From: Salinimicrobium nanhaiense
Lineage (GTDB): Bacteria > Bacteroidota > Bacteroidia > Flavobacteriales > Flavobacteriaceae
Direction of reading: 5' to 3'
Length of the DNA: 64,000 bases
Assembly (NCBI GenBank): GCA_012038135.1
Contig: JAAVJQ010000006.1
Span: 124,001-188,000 of the forward strand
Shown here piece after piece: positions 1-7,297 of this stretch. Position numbers and translations under genes: made by a program. Position 1 is the stretch's first letter. Each line of letters starts with the position of its first letter. The notes beneath the pieces were generated by a model. The model had not been told where the DNA came from and made no database searches. It saw only the letters and a program-made list of their open reading frames with translations.

Positions 1-173
1 CTTCCATAGATGATTTGTTGCCTTCATGATCTTTCATTTACATATTCAACTTCAGGAATAAAATCCACTTCTTAGGACGAATAACTTTTACAATTGTTTC
101 AGTATAAACACAATTAACAGTTTTAAAACTTGCACGTTTTTTATCGGTGAGACAGCATTAAAAAAAGCTGCTC
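1..173. other. left-edge stretch without a clear gene
   Basis: No complete gene is visible. On the minus strand an ATG at 35-37 opens a frame of 12 codons that leaves the window; a TAA lies directly upstream in frame, so if this is a gene its start is fixed, but there is too little to name it. A further minus-strand frame of about 37 codons without a start (roughly 58-170) ends in TAA and reads like a worn coding tail. I cannot assign either. Confidence 0.25.
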
Positions 174-490
174 TTATATGAACCAGTAGAGGAAAGCCAG
201 GACTCCAATAAAGAGGATTCCGCCAAAGATGAATTGGCCTTTCAAAAAAAGCCAGTCCCAGTTGATCTGTGATATGTAAGCCTCATAGAATTCTTTTCTT
301 CTGAATTTTTTTTCTCTTACTACCATGACTTCAGAATTTAAGTTCGGGTATTGTAAGACAAGATCAATTCCAAAAATTAAGATATTTCCAAAAATCCTTC
401 AATTGATGCAGTTAAATCATTAAGATTGGTGTAATAAAAGAACTTTCCTCCTGCACTTATTTGTTTCATCTGTAGTGGATTGTAAGGCAT
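174..490 (-). pseudogene. frameshifted small membrane protein gene (possible von Willebrand A-type protein tail)
   Basis: An ATG at 488-490 opens a 37-codon frame that stops at a TAA inside the run reading ATATCTTAA (minus strand). The overlapping next frame is open from just before that point to the TAA at 174-176 and encodes a charged stretch followed by one hydrophobic segment near the C-terminus, ending in YWFI. Joined, they would give a protein of about 105 residues with one membrane anchor. The first part (SAGGKFFYYTNLNDL) faintly resembles the end of a BatA/von Willebrand A domain; this is only a resemblance. The second frame also has an internal ATG at 324-326, which would give a 50-residue membrane peptide, so an intact small gene is an alternative reading. 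Confidence 0.35.
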
Positions 491-649
491 TTCGTTCCTA
501 TTTAAAATTTAAAATTTCCAAAGCCGAACCTTTGCAAAGTTATTGGTGTCTGCTCATCTTGGCGAAATGAAAAATGTGGAATTCCTGCACCAAATTTCCA
601 CAACTTTATGGGGAAAATAAGTTTGGTACAGGATTTCTTCATGAGTTTA

Positions 650-1990
650 CTATACGGCTTTCTTTAGTTCCAAAAGGAGGGGAGCTACTTTTCCCGACTT
701 TGTTGAAGCCTTTCTAAAGCCCAGAAAAATGATCGTGCTGCCCAAAAGCAGCCAAATATACCAGGCATTCAGTACCAGGTCAAAATATCCAAGCCTGCCT
801 TCGGCATAGCTTAGAAGCAGTAATACCTGCGCTCCATATGGAAGAATTCCCTGTATTATACAGGCGAAAATGTCCAGGACCGAAGCTGCTTTTTCCTTTT
901 CCAGCTTCAGGCGTTCCTTAATTTCCTTTGCGATACTTCCTGTTACAATGATAGAGACCGTATTGTTTGCCACTGCAAAATTGGTAAGTGCTACGAGGCC
1001 ACCAATTCCGAAGTAACCGGTACTCTTTTTTAACTTTCCGGTAACCAGGTGTGAGATGAAATCCAGTCCGCCTGCCCGGGCTACCATAGCTGCCAGTCCG
1101 CCGGTAAGCATGGAGAGCAGGAAGATCTCTGTCATTCCCGTAAACCCTTCGTAGGTAAGTTTAGCAAACTCCAACAGCCCAAAATCCATGTAATATAACC
1201 CAATAGCTCCCGCGGCCAGGATGCCAGTAAAAAGCACTACAAAAACATTCACGCCTGCAACAGCCAGCACGATCACCAACAGGTAAGGCAGGATCTTGAT
1301 AAGATCTATATCCCCGGACGGAACTATAGCAGCATTAGACAGAGAAGTGCCCATAAAGATCAGGATCACCACAGTAAGAATAGCTGCCGGTAAGGCAATT
1401 TTGAAATTCTGGCGGAATTTATCTTTCATTTCACATTCCAGGGATTGGGTAGCTGCAATGGTAGTGTCTGAAATGAAGGAGAGATTATCTCCAAACAAAG
1501 CTCCTCCAAGCAGGGAAGCCGACAAAACAGGAAGAGAAGCACCGGTTTTTTCAGAAAAGCCCACCACTATGGCTGCCAGCGCTACAATGGCACCCACAGA
1601 TGTACCCGATGAAAAAGAGAGAAAAGCGGCAAGTATAAATACTCCCGCATAAAGAAATTCTACAGAAATTACCTGCATTCCCACTTCTACCACTGCCGCT
1701 ACACTACCTGTGGCTTTGGTAACCACTGCAAAAGCACCCGCCAGTAAATAAATGACACACATGGTCATGATCTTATCGTCCCCGCAACCTTTTAAAAAGG
1801 TGGAAACTTTGGAATCTATGGAATCTTTGAAAAGGATAAAAGCCAGGGCGATTCCCATTACTACCGCGATAGGTGAAGGTAGCGCATAGAAATCGTTGAG
1901 GTAGATACCGGCTCCCAAAAAGGTGAGAACAAATACCATCAAGGGTAATAAAGCATTAAAACTTCCTTTAGATCTGGAAATGGTTTTCAT
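650..1990 (-). CDS. NhaC-superfamily Na+/H+ antiporter-like permease, candidate methionine transporter
   Basis: Inner-membrane carrier of 446 residues with about 11-12 hydrophobic segments. The middle carries the GDNLSFISDTT stretch typical of the NhaC family. NhaC-like proteins include sodium/proton antiporters and the MetT methionine transporters; the latter are often controlled by SAM riboswitches, and an S-box-like leader lies directly upstream here, so methionine uptake is my preferred role (inference). I take the ATG at 1988-1990, which gives the N-terminus MKTISRSKG; a longer TTG-started version from 2029 would add 13 residues but has no better support. The gene stands alone, with 650 bp of decayed sequence behind it. 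Family assignment is firm, substrate is not. Confidence 0.8.
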   Translation of the reverse strand: MKTISRSKGSFNALLPLMVFVLTFLGAGIYLNDFYALPSPIAVVMGIALAFILFKDSIDSKVSTFLKGCGDDKIMTMCVIYLLAGAFAVVTKATGSVAAVVEVGMQVISVEFLYAGVFILAAFLSFSSGTSVGAIVALAAIVVGFSEKTGASLPVLSASLLGGALFGDNLSFISDTTIAATQSLECEMKDKFRQNFKIALPAAILTVVILIFMGTSLSNAAIVPSGDIDLIKILPYLLVIVLAVAGVNVFVVLFTGILAAGAIGLYYMDFGLLEFAKLTYEGFTGMTEIFLLSMLTGGLAAMVARAGGLDFISHLVTGKLKKSTGYFGIGGLVALTNFAVANNTVSIIVTGSIAKEIKERLKLEKEKAASVLDIFACIIQGILPYGAQVLLLLSYAEGRLGYFDLVLNAWYIWLLLGSTIIFLGFRKASTKSGKVAPLLLELKKAV

Positions 1991-2039
1991 GTATTTGAGT
2001 TTAATGAAACTCAGGAAAGGGTAAAGCAATGCAGAGGAG

Positions 2040-2132
2040 GGTCAACGTTTTTTCCAAAGACTGGCTTATCATTTTAGCACCTTGCTCGTTATGCAGGTTG
2101 CTATCTCCCTTTTTGAGATTCTTGATAACGGC
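2040..2132 (-). promoter_or_regulatory. S-box-like (SAM clan) riboswitch leader, compact form
   Basis: Read on the minus strand, the leader has the hallmark segments of SAM-I-type aptamers in order: TTATCAAGA (2128-2120), a small hairpin ATCTC/GAGAT, then AGCAACCT and AGGTGCTAA enclosing a loop, closed by TGATAA (2071-2066) that pairs with TTATCA. The long P2 arm of classic S-boxes is reduced to a 5-bp hairpin, so the kink-turn and its pseudoknot are missing. AACG in the third loop could pair with CGTT just past P1, as the peripheral pseudoknot of SAM-IV and SAM-I/IV variants does. It ends about 50 nt before the transporter start. Identification rests on conserved segments read by eye. Confidence 0.6.
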
Positions 2133-2247
2133 TGCAAATGTAGAAAGCAATTTAATGGCGGCAAAGTTAATTTCTGAAATAATTTCAGGATAGTATTATG
2201 ACCTCTGACTTACAATTCATTGCTTCGGAAGCCTTCGGAAAATTTTC

Positions 2248-2285
2248 AAAAAAAAAGATCCTTCCGGTTAGTTCCGGAAGGATCT
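2248..2285 (-). terminator. intrinsic terminator of the S41 peptidase gene
   Basis: A perfect 12-bp stem (2256-2267 with 2274-2285) closes a six-base loop, and a run of nine A on the plus strand (2248-2256) becomes the T-tract on the minus strand. It lies 50 bp past the stop codon of the peptidase gene. Confidence 0.85.
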
Positions 2286-2335
2286 GTATTTAATTTCCTG
2301 TAACTGCTGAAGGGGTGTAAACCCGGAACAGCTAT

Positions 2336-3823
2336 TTAATTTCTTCTCAGAATTTCGGGAACTTTATCCAGGTACATCTTTTGGTAGCCCGGTTCAAACA
2401 TTCCACTTTCTCCTACACGCTTAAAGTTTTCTTCGGCTCTCTTCTGCTGGGCAGTAGGTGCTTTTTGAGCTCTTCCAAAGATGTGATTGAGCGCGGCTTC
2501 TAGAAGTGGTTCAGTGGGTTCTCCTAAAATTCCAAGATTGGAAATATCTTCATTCTTACTTACATCTGGTGTCAGCCCGTCAACATAATCTGATTTTCCC
2601 TGGGCGTTGGCCGATTTCAACACCAGGGGTTGAATGGCGTAGGTGTGGTTCTTGCTTGCACCTTCTTTTCCGAAGTCATCACTATCGTACAAGGTTACCG
2701 AAGCCTGGAATTTTCCGGTGGTAGTTTCACCCACCTGCACCACATCAATATAAGGAGCAAGTCCATTGATCACCAGTTCACTTGCCGAAGCAGAAGCATT
2801 GGTAGTAAGGATATAAACTCTGGAAAGGTTGAGGCTATTGATAGTTTCTCCGGTTCTAATGGTTTTATTAAAACGGTTGATTAAACTCTCGGGATCATTC
2901 TTCTCAAAATAATTTTGATATTTTTCATTCCACTGTTCTTTCATAAAGATTTGTCCCTCAAATTGGCCTGTGATCATACTCGCAAGATCAACGGCAGATT
3001 CTACAGAGCCTCCTCCATTATAGCGAAGATCCAGAACCAGCTCTGTTACTCCTTCACTTTTTAATTGTGCAAAAGCTGAATTAAGCTCATCATCAAAATC
3101 GTCTATGAAACTGTTATACATTAAATAGCCAATCTTTGTGCCATCCATATCAATAGTTTTTACGAGTTGAACAGGATTGGCTGTGTATTTGGAATGAGTA
3201 AGGGTTGCTGTTTTATCTGTAAGTACAAGAACTCCATTCTCAACATACCCGATGTTAATGGTAAATGTACCGGAATCCAGGAGGGAAGAAAAGTTGTTAA
3301 GGGTTAACTTTTGACCATCAACTTCAGTGAAAACCGTACCCCGGGTCAATCCTGCTTCATCTGCCGAGGTTCCCGGAATGATATATTGAAGAAAGGCAAA
3401 AATATTATTGGTGCCGCTTATCCTCCCCAGTCCAAATTTCATTCCTGCAGTACTACTGCTTATACCGTCAAAACTGTCTTCAAGTTCTTTATAATTATCT
3501 GAAATAAAACTAAACCTGTCCTGTGAAGATAGTAGGTTGTCGAAAAGATCTTCGGGAGAACTGTAGTCGGCTAAAAAATCACTTTTTTCAGCAGAATTGT
3601 TGAAATAATTATCGGCAAGTACAGGGACATCGGCCTTATATAAATAGATCTCATTAAGGCCGTCATAAACGAACTCTTCGATCTCAAGGTCTTCGGCAAC
3701 AGCTGTTTCTTCTCCTGTTTCGGTGGAAGTTAGATTCTGTTCTGTTACAGTTTCATCTTTGGAACAGGAGGTGAATATAAATACTGATAATGTTAGGAGC
3801 AGGGGGATATTCTTCATCTTCAT
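2336..3823 (-). CDS. S41-family C-terminal processing peptidase, lipoprotein
   Basis: A 495-residue secreted serine peptidase. The first 20 residues are a lipoprotein signal ending in the lipobox FTSC, followed by an acidic linker, so the mature protein should be anchored by lipid. A PDZ-like segment (about residues 140-200, with SADEAGLTRG) precedes the tail-specific protease core. The core has LDLRYNGGG and, about 90 residues later, TNASASASELVINGL, which contains the Ser expected as the nucleophile of this family. Members cleave partly unfolded proteins after the PDZ domain binds their C-termini. The ATG at 3821-3823 starts exactly at the signal peptide. The gene is monocistronic with its own terminator. 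Confidence 0.88.
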   Translation of the reverse strand: MKMKNIPLLLTLSVFIFTSCSKDETVTEQNLTSTETGEETAVAEDLEIEEFVYDGLNEIYLYKADVPVLADNYFNNSAEKSDFLADYSSPEDLFDNLLSSQDRFSFISDNYKELEDSFDGISSSTAGMKFGLGRISGTNNIFAFLQYIIPGTSADEAGLTRGTVFTEVDGQKLTLNNFSSLLDSGTFTINIGYVENGVLVLTDKTATLTHSKYTANPVQLVKTIDMDGTKIGYLMYNSFIDDFDDELNSAFAQLKSEGVTELVLDLRYNGGGSVESAVDLASMITGQFEGQIFMKEQWNEKYQNYFEKNDPESLINRFNKTIRTGETINSLNLSRVYILTTNASASASELVINGLAPYIDVVQVGETTTGKFQASVTLYDSDDFGKEGASKNHTYAIQPLVLKSANAQGKSDYVDGLTPDVSKNEDISNLGILGEPTEPLLEAALNHIFGRAQKAPTAQQKRAEENFKRVGESGMFEPGYQKMYLDKVPEILRRN

Positions 3824-3907
3824 ATGCAGGTTTTTAGGTTCAGGTTAAGAAGAAATACTTCTTCCTGGCTGTACCTGCAGGAACTGTGCCAGAGTGAGTT
3901 ATGGGCT

Positions 3908-3930
3908 AGTGATCAGTGATCAGTGCTCAG
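3908..3930. repeat. short heptamer direct repeat (AGTGATC)
   Basis: Two perfect AGTGATC units (3908-3914 and 3915-3921) and one copy with a single change (3922-3928). It lies between the S41 peptidase start and the large TTGCTAA array. On the minus strand it reads CACTGAT, which resembles the CAATNNN heptads elsewhere in the window. Confidence 0.7.
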
Positions 3931-4005
3931 TAAAAAGCTTGAGGTTCAAAAAAAGGGAAAGAAAAACTTTTCCAGGTGAGTTTGTGTATAGTAGAAAAAT
4001 TAATT

Positions 4006-4138
4006 TTGCTAATTGCTAATTGCTAATTGCTAATTGCTAATTGCTAATTGCTAATTGCTAATTGCTAATTGCTAATTGCTAATTGCTAATTGCTAATTGC
4101 TAATTGCTAATTGCTAATTGCTAATTGCTAATTGCTAA
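4006..4138. repeat. 19 perfect tandem copies of TTGCTAA
   Basis: The block is exactly 133 bp, 19 x 7, with no mismatch. On the minus strand it reads (CAATTAG)n. Its last unit supplies the TAG stop codon of the 45-residue ORF at 4135-4272, so the array starts at that stop codon and fills the 3' region of the satD/DUF3307 transcript. There are no spacers and no conserved longer repeat, so it is not a CRISPR array. Such perfection suggests recent expansion by slippage. Confidence 0.97.
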
Positions 4139-4272
4139 GGATCCTTTTTCTTCTTTTCTGCTTCCTTTACCTGTTTCCTCAGTTTAATTATGGTGTAAAC
4201 GATCACAGCCAAAAGCACTGTGCTAACGACTATTCCAAATCCTAATGCTGTATTGGAAATCAAAACTATCAT
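4135..4272 (-). CDS. 45-residue single-span membrane protein
   Basis: The frame starts with ATG at 4270-4272, preceded on its strand by AGAAAGG directly at the start codon, and ends with a TAG inside the last unit of the heptamer array. The product has a hydrophobic segment at about residues 9-29 (GFGIVVSTVLLAVIVY) followed by a strongly basic tail ending in KKKKDP, so it should sit in the inner membrane with the tail in the cytoplasm. It begins 24 bp after the DUF3307 gene on the same strand and is probably its cotranscribed partner. I do not recognise a family. The sensible amino-acid composition and position favour a real gene. Confidence 0.6.
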   Translation of the reverse strand: MIVLISNTALGFGIVVSTVLLAVIVYTIIKLRKQVKEAEKKKKDP

Positions 4273-4296
4273 CCTTTCTAAAATAGGAAAATTTGA

Positions 4297-5013
4297 TCAG
4301 ATCTTTGAGGAAAGATAGAGATATAGAAGTCCGGTTAAAATAGCCAGTGAAAAGCTGAGGAGGGTGCCAATGAGTACATATTCAGTAAGCTTTCGGTCTT
4401 TTGCACGGGAAAGGTCACTAAAACGCAGTATGGACTTTGCTGCGATCAACCAGCCAATTGCAGACCACTGTTGTAGTACGATAAAGCCAAAGACCAGCAG
4501 CCGTTCGAGCATGCCTATGTACTTTCCGGCCTGCGGCAGGGAATCCTGTGCGCTGTCTTCGGGTAAAGGCCAGCGGCTCATAAGCAGCCTCATAAGGATC
4601 GCCGAAACAGAGGTGACGCTAAAAATTGCAAAAAGGAATAGCAGCGCTGCGGGCCCAAGTAAGCTATCGAAGGAAATAAAGAAAGGATGGTAAGCATACA
4701 CTACCACAAGGATCACTATTAAATGTGTCGCCTGGTCAAGGGCAAAAAGCCAGCCGCGGTGGTAGCGGCCCTCAAGATGCAATTTAAAAAGGTCGATCAA
4801 AAAGTGACTGAGCAGAATAATTATAAAACCTAACCAGTACTTGAGTTGAAACTGCAGGAGAAGGAGCATCGCCAGGGCATGTACTCCAATGTGTAAATAA
4901 AGAATGGGAGAAAAATGTTTCTTTTTTCTCTTTTTTGCCACCCAATGATCGGGTTGAAGAACAAAATCTCCAATGATATGTGCCAGAAGAAGGGCTAAAG
5001 CAAATGAGATCAT
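4297..5013 (-). CDS. DUF3307 family membrane protein
   Basis: A 238-residue integral membrane protein. The N-terminus (LLAHIIGDFVLQPDHW) with a following basic patch and the later SHFLIDLFKLH segment match the DUF3307 family, whose members carry conserved His/Asp residues in membrane segments; the function is unknown. About six hydrophobic stretches are visible. Its ATG overlaps the stop of the satD-like gene by 4 bp (5010-5013), so the two are translationally coupled, an arrangement common for this pair in Bacteroidota. Regulation is probably shared with satD through the operator sites at 5618-5693. Confidence 0.82.
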   Translation of the reverse strand: MISFALALLLAHIIGDFVLQPDHWVAKKRKKKHFSPILYLHIGVHALAMLLLLQFQLKYWLGFIIILLSHFLIDLFKLHLEGRYHRGWLFALDQATHLIVILVVVYAYHPFFISFDSLLGPAALLFLFAIFSVTSVSAILMRLLMSRWPLPEDSAQDSLPQAGKYIGMLERLLVFGFIVLQQWSAIGWLIAAKSILRFSDLSRAKDRKLTEYVLIGTLLSFSLAILTGLLYLYLSSKI

Positions 5014-5609
5014 AAATTCCGGATTTTTTGACGGTAAAATTCTTCCATACGCAGCACTTCATCGTAGCCTCCTCTTTTAAGGCCTTCACTTATACTGCTT
5101 TGGGAGCGGTTTAAGATCCCGGTAAGTTCTGTCTGGCTTTTTTCTGCATGCTCCAAAGATGCTTTAATAATAGTGGCTACCGTGGGACTCCAATTGTCCA
5201 TGGTAAGCAGGGCCAAAGCCAAAAGGAGGTTGAGGATTTCGTCCAGTTCAGCATTTCCGGTAAAGATTCCAAGGTTTTGCTTTTTAAGAGCCTCAAATCC
5301 TTCTCCGGATCGCACAAAAGCAGAGCCGTTTGATTCACTGATCTTTTTAGCCTTATGATCCTGTTCCCCGATACCTATGGCCATTCTTACGTCCAGATTC
5401 CGGAATTGCTTAATTCCCGACTTGATCTGAAGGGCAGCAAAAAGGGCATTTTCGGGAGGTAATAACAGCTGAAAGCTATCCCCTCTAAAGATCTCCCAGT
5501 GTTGAGGTGCTTTTCCATATTGTGCTAAGACCTCCTTTAATAAAGGAAGCCATTGATCGGCGGGTTCCTTTCGGGAATTGATTATATCACCTGTGATTAC
5601 TGCTATCAT
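5010..5609 (-). CDS. SatD family protein, probable DNA-binding autoregulator
   Basis: A 199-residue protein starting MIAVITGDIINSRK, the characteristic opening of the SatD family (named from the acid-tolerance operon of streptococci). The C-terminal 60 residues contain a helix-turn-helix-like stretch (LTGILNRSQSSISEGLKRG), consistent with DNA binding. It is the first gene of an operon with the DUF3307 protein. Three copies of a 20-bp partly palindromic site lie between this start codon and the upstream gene, so I infer that the protein controls its own operon. The signal sensed is unknown. Confidence 0.8.
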   Translation of the reverse strand: MIAVITGDIINSRKEPADQWLPLLKEVLAQYGKAPQHWEIFRGDSFQLLLPPENALFAALQIKSGIKQFRNLDVRMAIGIGEQDHKAKKISESNGSAFVRSGEGFEALKKQNLGIFTGNAELDEILNLLLALALLTMDNWSPTVATIIKASLEHAEKSQTELTGILNRSQSSISEGLKRGGYDEVLRMEEFYRQKIRNL

Positions 5610-5617
5610 AAAGCCAA

Positions 5618-5693
5618 TATCGGGTTTAGAAACGATATATGCAAATATCGGGTTATAAAACGATAATGAGATTTATCGGGTTATTATCCGATA
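5618..5693 (-). promoter_or_regulatory. three operator-like sites upstream of satD
   Basis: Sites at 5618-5637, 5646-5665 and 5674-5693 each read TATCG, ten bases, CGATA; two share TATCGGGTTATA at the left half. They repeat at exactly 28 bp. The rightmost site overlaps the stop codon of the preceding gene, and the leftmost ends 9 bp before the satD start, so they fill the whole satD promoter region. Binding by the SatD-like product is inferred from position only. Confidence 0.75.
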
Positions 5694-6889
5694 TTTGGAA
5701 GGTTCTCATTTTTCGTTTGACCAACAAATTTCCGTTTCCAGATAATATATCGCATAACAATATAGAGAGGAGCAGCAATAAATCCTAAAGCTACCCCCAA
5801 AATGAAGAAAATAAAGGTCAGGAATTTGATCCAAATCTTTGTGAGGAAAGAAGTTCCTTTTGGCAAATACCGCCTGTATGGAGAAAAAAGATAGACATTA
5901 GCCATCACTGCGCTTATCACAAAACCTACAACCGGGATAAATCCCACGAAAAATGAAAGTCCGCCAATCTTATAGAACTTTTGGTCCTGGTATTTTAGAA
6001 AATCTTTGACTTCTGGGGATTGAAAGATATTATTTCCGCAGGTGTTGCATTGCTGATGGATTTCAGTGCTTTCTAATTTGCTTCCGCAGGAAGGGCATTT
6101 GCGATGGGAAAGAAGCTTTAGCTGATGTTGCCTCACATCTTCCACCAATGCTCTTTTCCGCTGCCCAAAAATGCCAATTTTATGGATGTTTGGCTGAGTT
6201 GTTTTACAATGGTAACATTCAACCGCAAAAGGTAAATTCTTTTTTCCGCAGGAAGGGCATTGGATTTTTTGCTGTTCCAACTTGCGATCATACCGCTTCT
6301 GCATAAAAATAAAAACAGCAATAGCAAGACCGTAGACCACCAGCATGACAATTCCGGCCCATATTAGCAGGAAAAATCCGAAAAGCACCAGGCTGTCTTC
6401 CATCCAGCTGCTTATGCGGCCAATATAGAAGTTGTCATCTTCATCAATATCTTCCAGGAAGGTGATGAAATTCCGCCGCAGAGTTGCGAGCCAATGTACC
6501 ATAAGTATTCCGAAGCCCAGCAGGATCCACTTTAGGTCAAAGGCTGCCCATTGCATCTCTTCCAGAACTTCAACAGAAGCCTCGTCCAAAAGACTAAGGT
6601 TGATCACCAGGAAAATTAGTGGTTTCAGATAGATTTCGGCATTTTTAACCAGGTTCCTTATATCTGCGCTTTTGTCTCCAATGATCTCCAGAATACTTAA
6701 GATCCCCAAAACGATCAACACCCAGTCGCGGGTAATAAAAGCTCCTTCTGAAGCAGGAGCGATATCTCCCATGCCGGGAAAATATTCCGGATAGGTTAAA
6801 AATATTGCCGCTAAAAAAGCCGGAAGAAAGGTTCTCATGGAGAACAAAGGAATAGACCCCAGAATGGTCACAATTTGAGCTACAGACAT
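5684..6889 (-). CDS. membrane protein with DUF4126-like N-terminus and two zinc ribbons
   Basis: A protein of 401 residues from the ATG at 6887-6889 (a TTG seven codons upstream is less likely). Residues 1-200 hold about five hydrophobic segments and resemble DUF4126 (SMRTFLPAFL, then LEIIGDKSADI); this match is tentative. The centre has two cysteine pairs of zinc-ribbon type, CPSCGKKNLPFAVECYHC and CPSCGSKLE...CNTCGNN, on the cytoplasmic face. Two more hydrophobic segments follow near the C-terminus. The gene is upstream of satD on the same strand, but the operator sites between them suggest separate control. Function unknown. Confidence 0.7.
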   Translation of the reverse strand: MSVAQIVTILGSIPLFSMRTFLPAFLAAIFLTYPEYFPGMGDIAPASEGAFITRDWVLIVLGILSILEIIGDKSADIRNLVKNAEIYLKPLIFLVINLSLLDEASVEVLEEMQWAAFDLKWILLGFGILMVHWLATLRRNFITFLEDIDEDDNFYIGRISSWMEDSLVLFGFFLLIWAGIVMLVVYGLAIAVFIFMQKRYDRKLEQQKIQCPSCGKKNLPFAVECYHCKTTQPNIHKIGIFGQRKRALVEDVRQHQLKLLSHRKCPSCGSKLESTEIHQQCNTCGNNIFQSPEVKDFLKYQDQKFYKIGGLSFFVGFIPVVGFVISAVMANVYLFSPYRRYLPKGTSFLTKIWIKFLTFIFFILGVALGFIAAPLYIVMRYIIWKRKFVGQTKNENLPNIG

Positions 6890-7037
6890 ACTTGCAATTA
6901 GACAGTTCAAGATATTGACATATTACATGAGGCGCAAACTTCCTAAAAAGAAAATCCATTTTATAAATTTAGAAGCTATAAAGGAATGGCAGGAAACCGG
7001 AAACAAATTTTATATTAGCCTTCTAAAACAAAACGCT

Positions 7038-7256
7038 ATGGCTACAAAAGTAACGGTGAACAACAATGGGTCCCTTCTCATCAAAGGAGATTTTGAAATA
7101 GTTGACAAAAATGGAAATGTTTACGATCTGGGAGGGAGAGAGCAGGTAAGTCTTTGCCGCTGCGGAAAATCTTCTAATAAACCCTTTTGCGACGGATCAC
7201 ATCGTGGCCATTTTGAACACGAGGCCGAAGCTTTTGCCTTACCGCCGAAGCCTTAA
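7038..7256 (+). CDS. CDGSH iron-sulfur domain protein
   Basis: A 72-residue soluble protein with the signature CRCGKSSNKPFCDGSH, which binds a [2Fe-2S] cluster through three Cys and one His. Single-domain bacterial CDGSH proteins are thought to act in iron/redox handling; the partner is unknown here. I choose the ATG at 7038, which gives a start at MATKVTVNNNG just before the domain; upstream codons in the same frame do not look like protein. The gene is followed at once by a strong terminator. Confidence 0.9.
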   Translation: MATKVTVNNNGSLLIKGDFEIVDKNGNVYDLGGREQVSLCRCGKSSNKPFCDGSHRGHFEHEAEAFALPPKP

Positions 7257-7263
7257 TTAAAAA

Positions 7264-7297
7264 GCAGCAACCATTTATGGTTGCTGCGGGTTTTTTT
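7264..7297. terminator. bidirectional intrinsic terminator
   Basis: A perfect 10-bp stem (7264-7273 with 7278-7287) with a four-base loop, T-run at 7291-7297 for the CDGSH gene and an A-run at 7259-7263 that can serve the convergent kinase gene. The kinase stop codon lies inside the T-run. Confidence 0.9.

Noticed and set aside
1990-2029. Longer TTG-started form of the NhaC-type transporter
   Set aside because: The ATG at 1990 gives a normal N-terminus and the extra 13 residues have no support.
4006-4138. Regular array that might be a CRISPR
   Set aside because: The unit is 7 bp with no spacers and no cas gene nearby.
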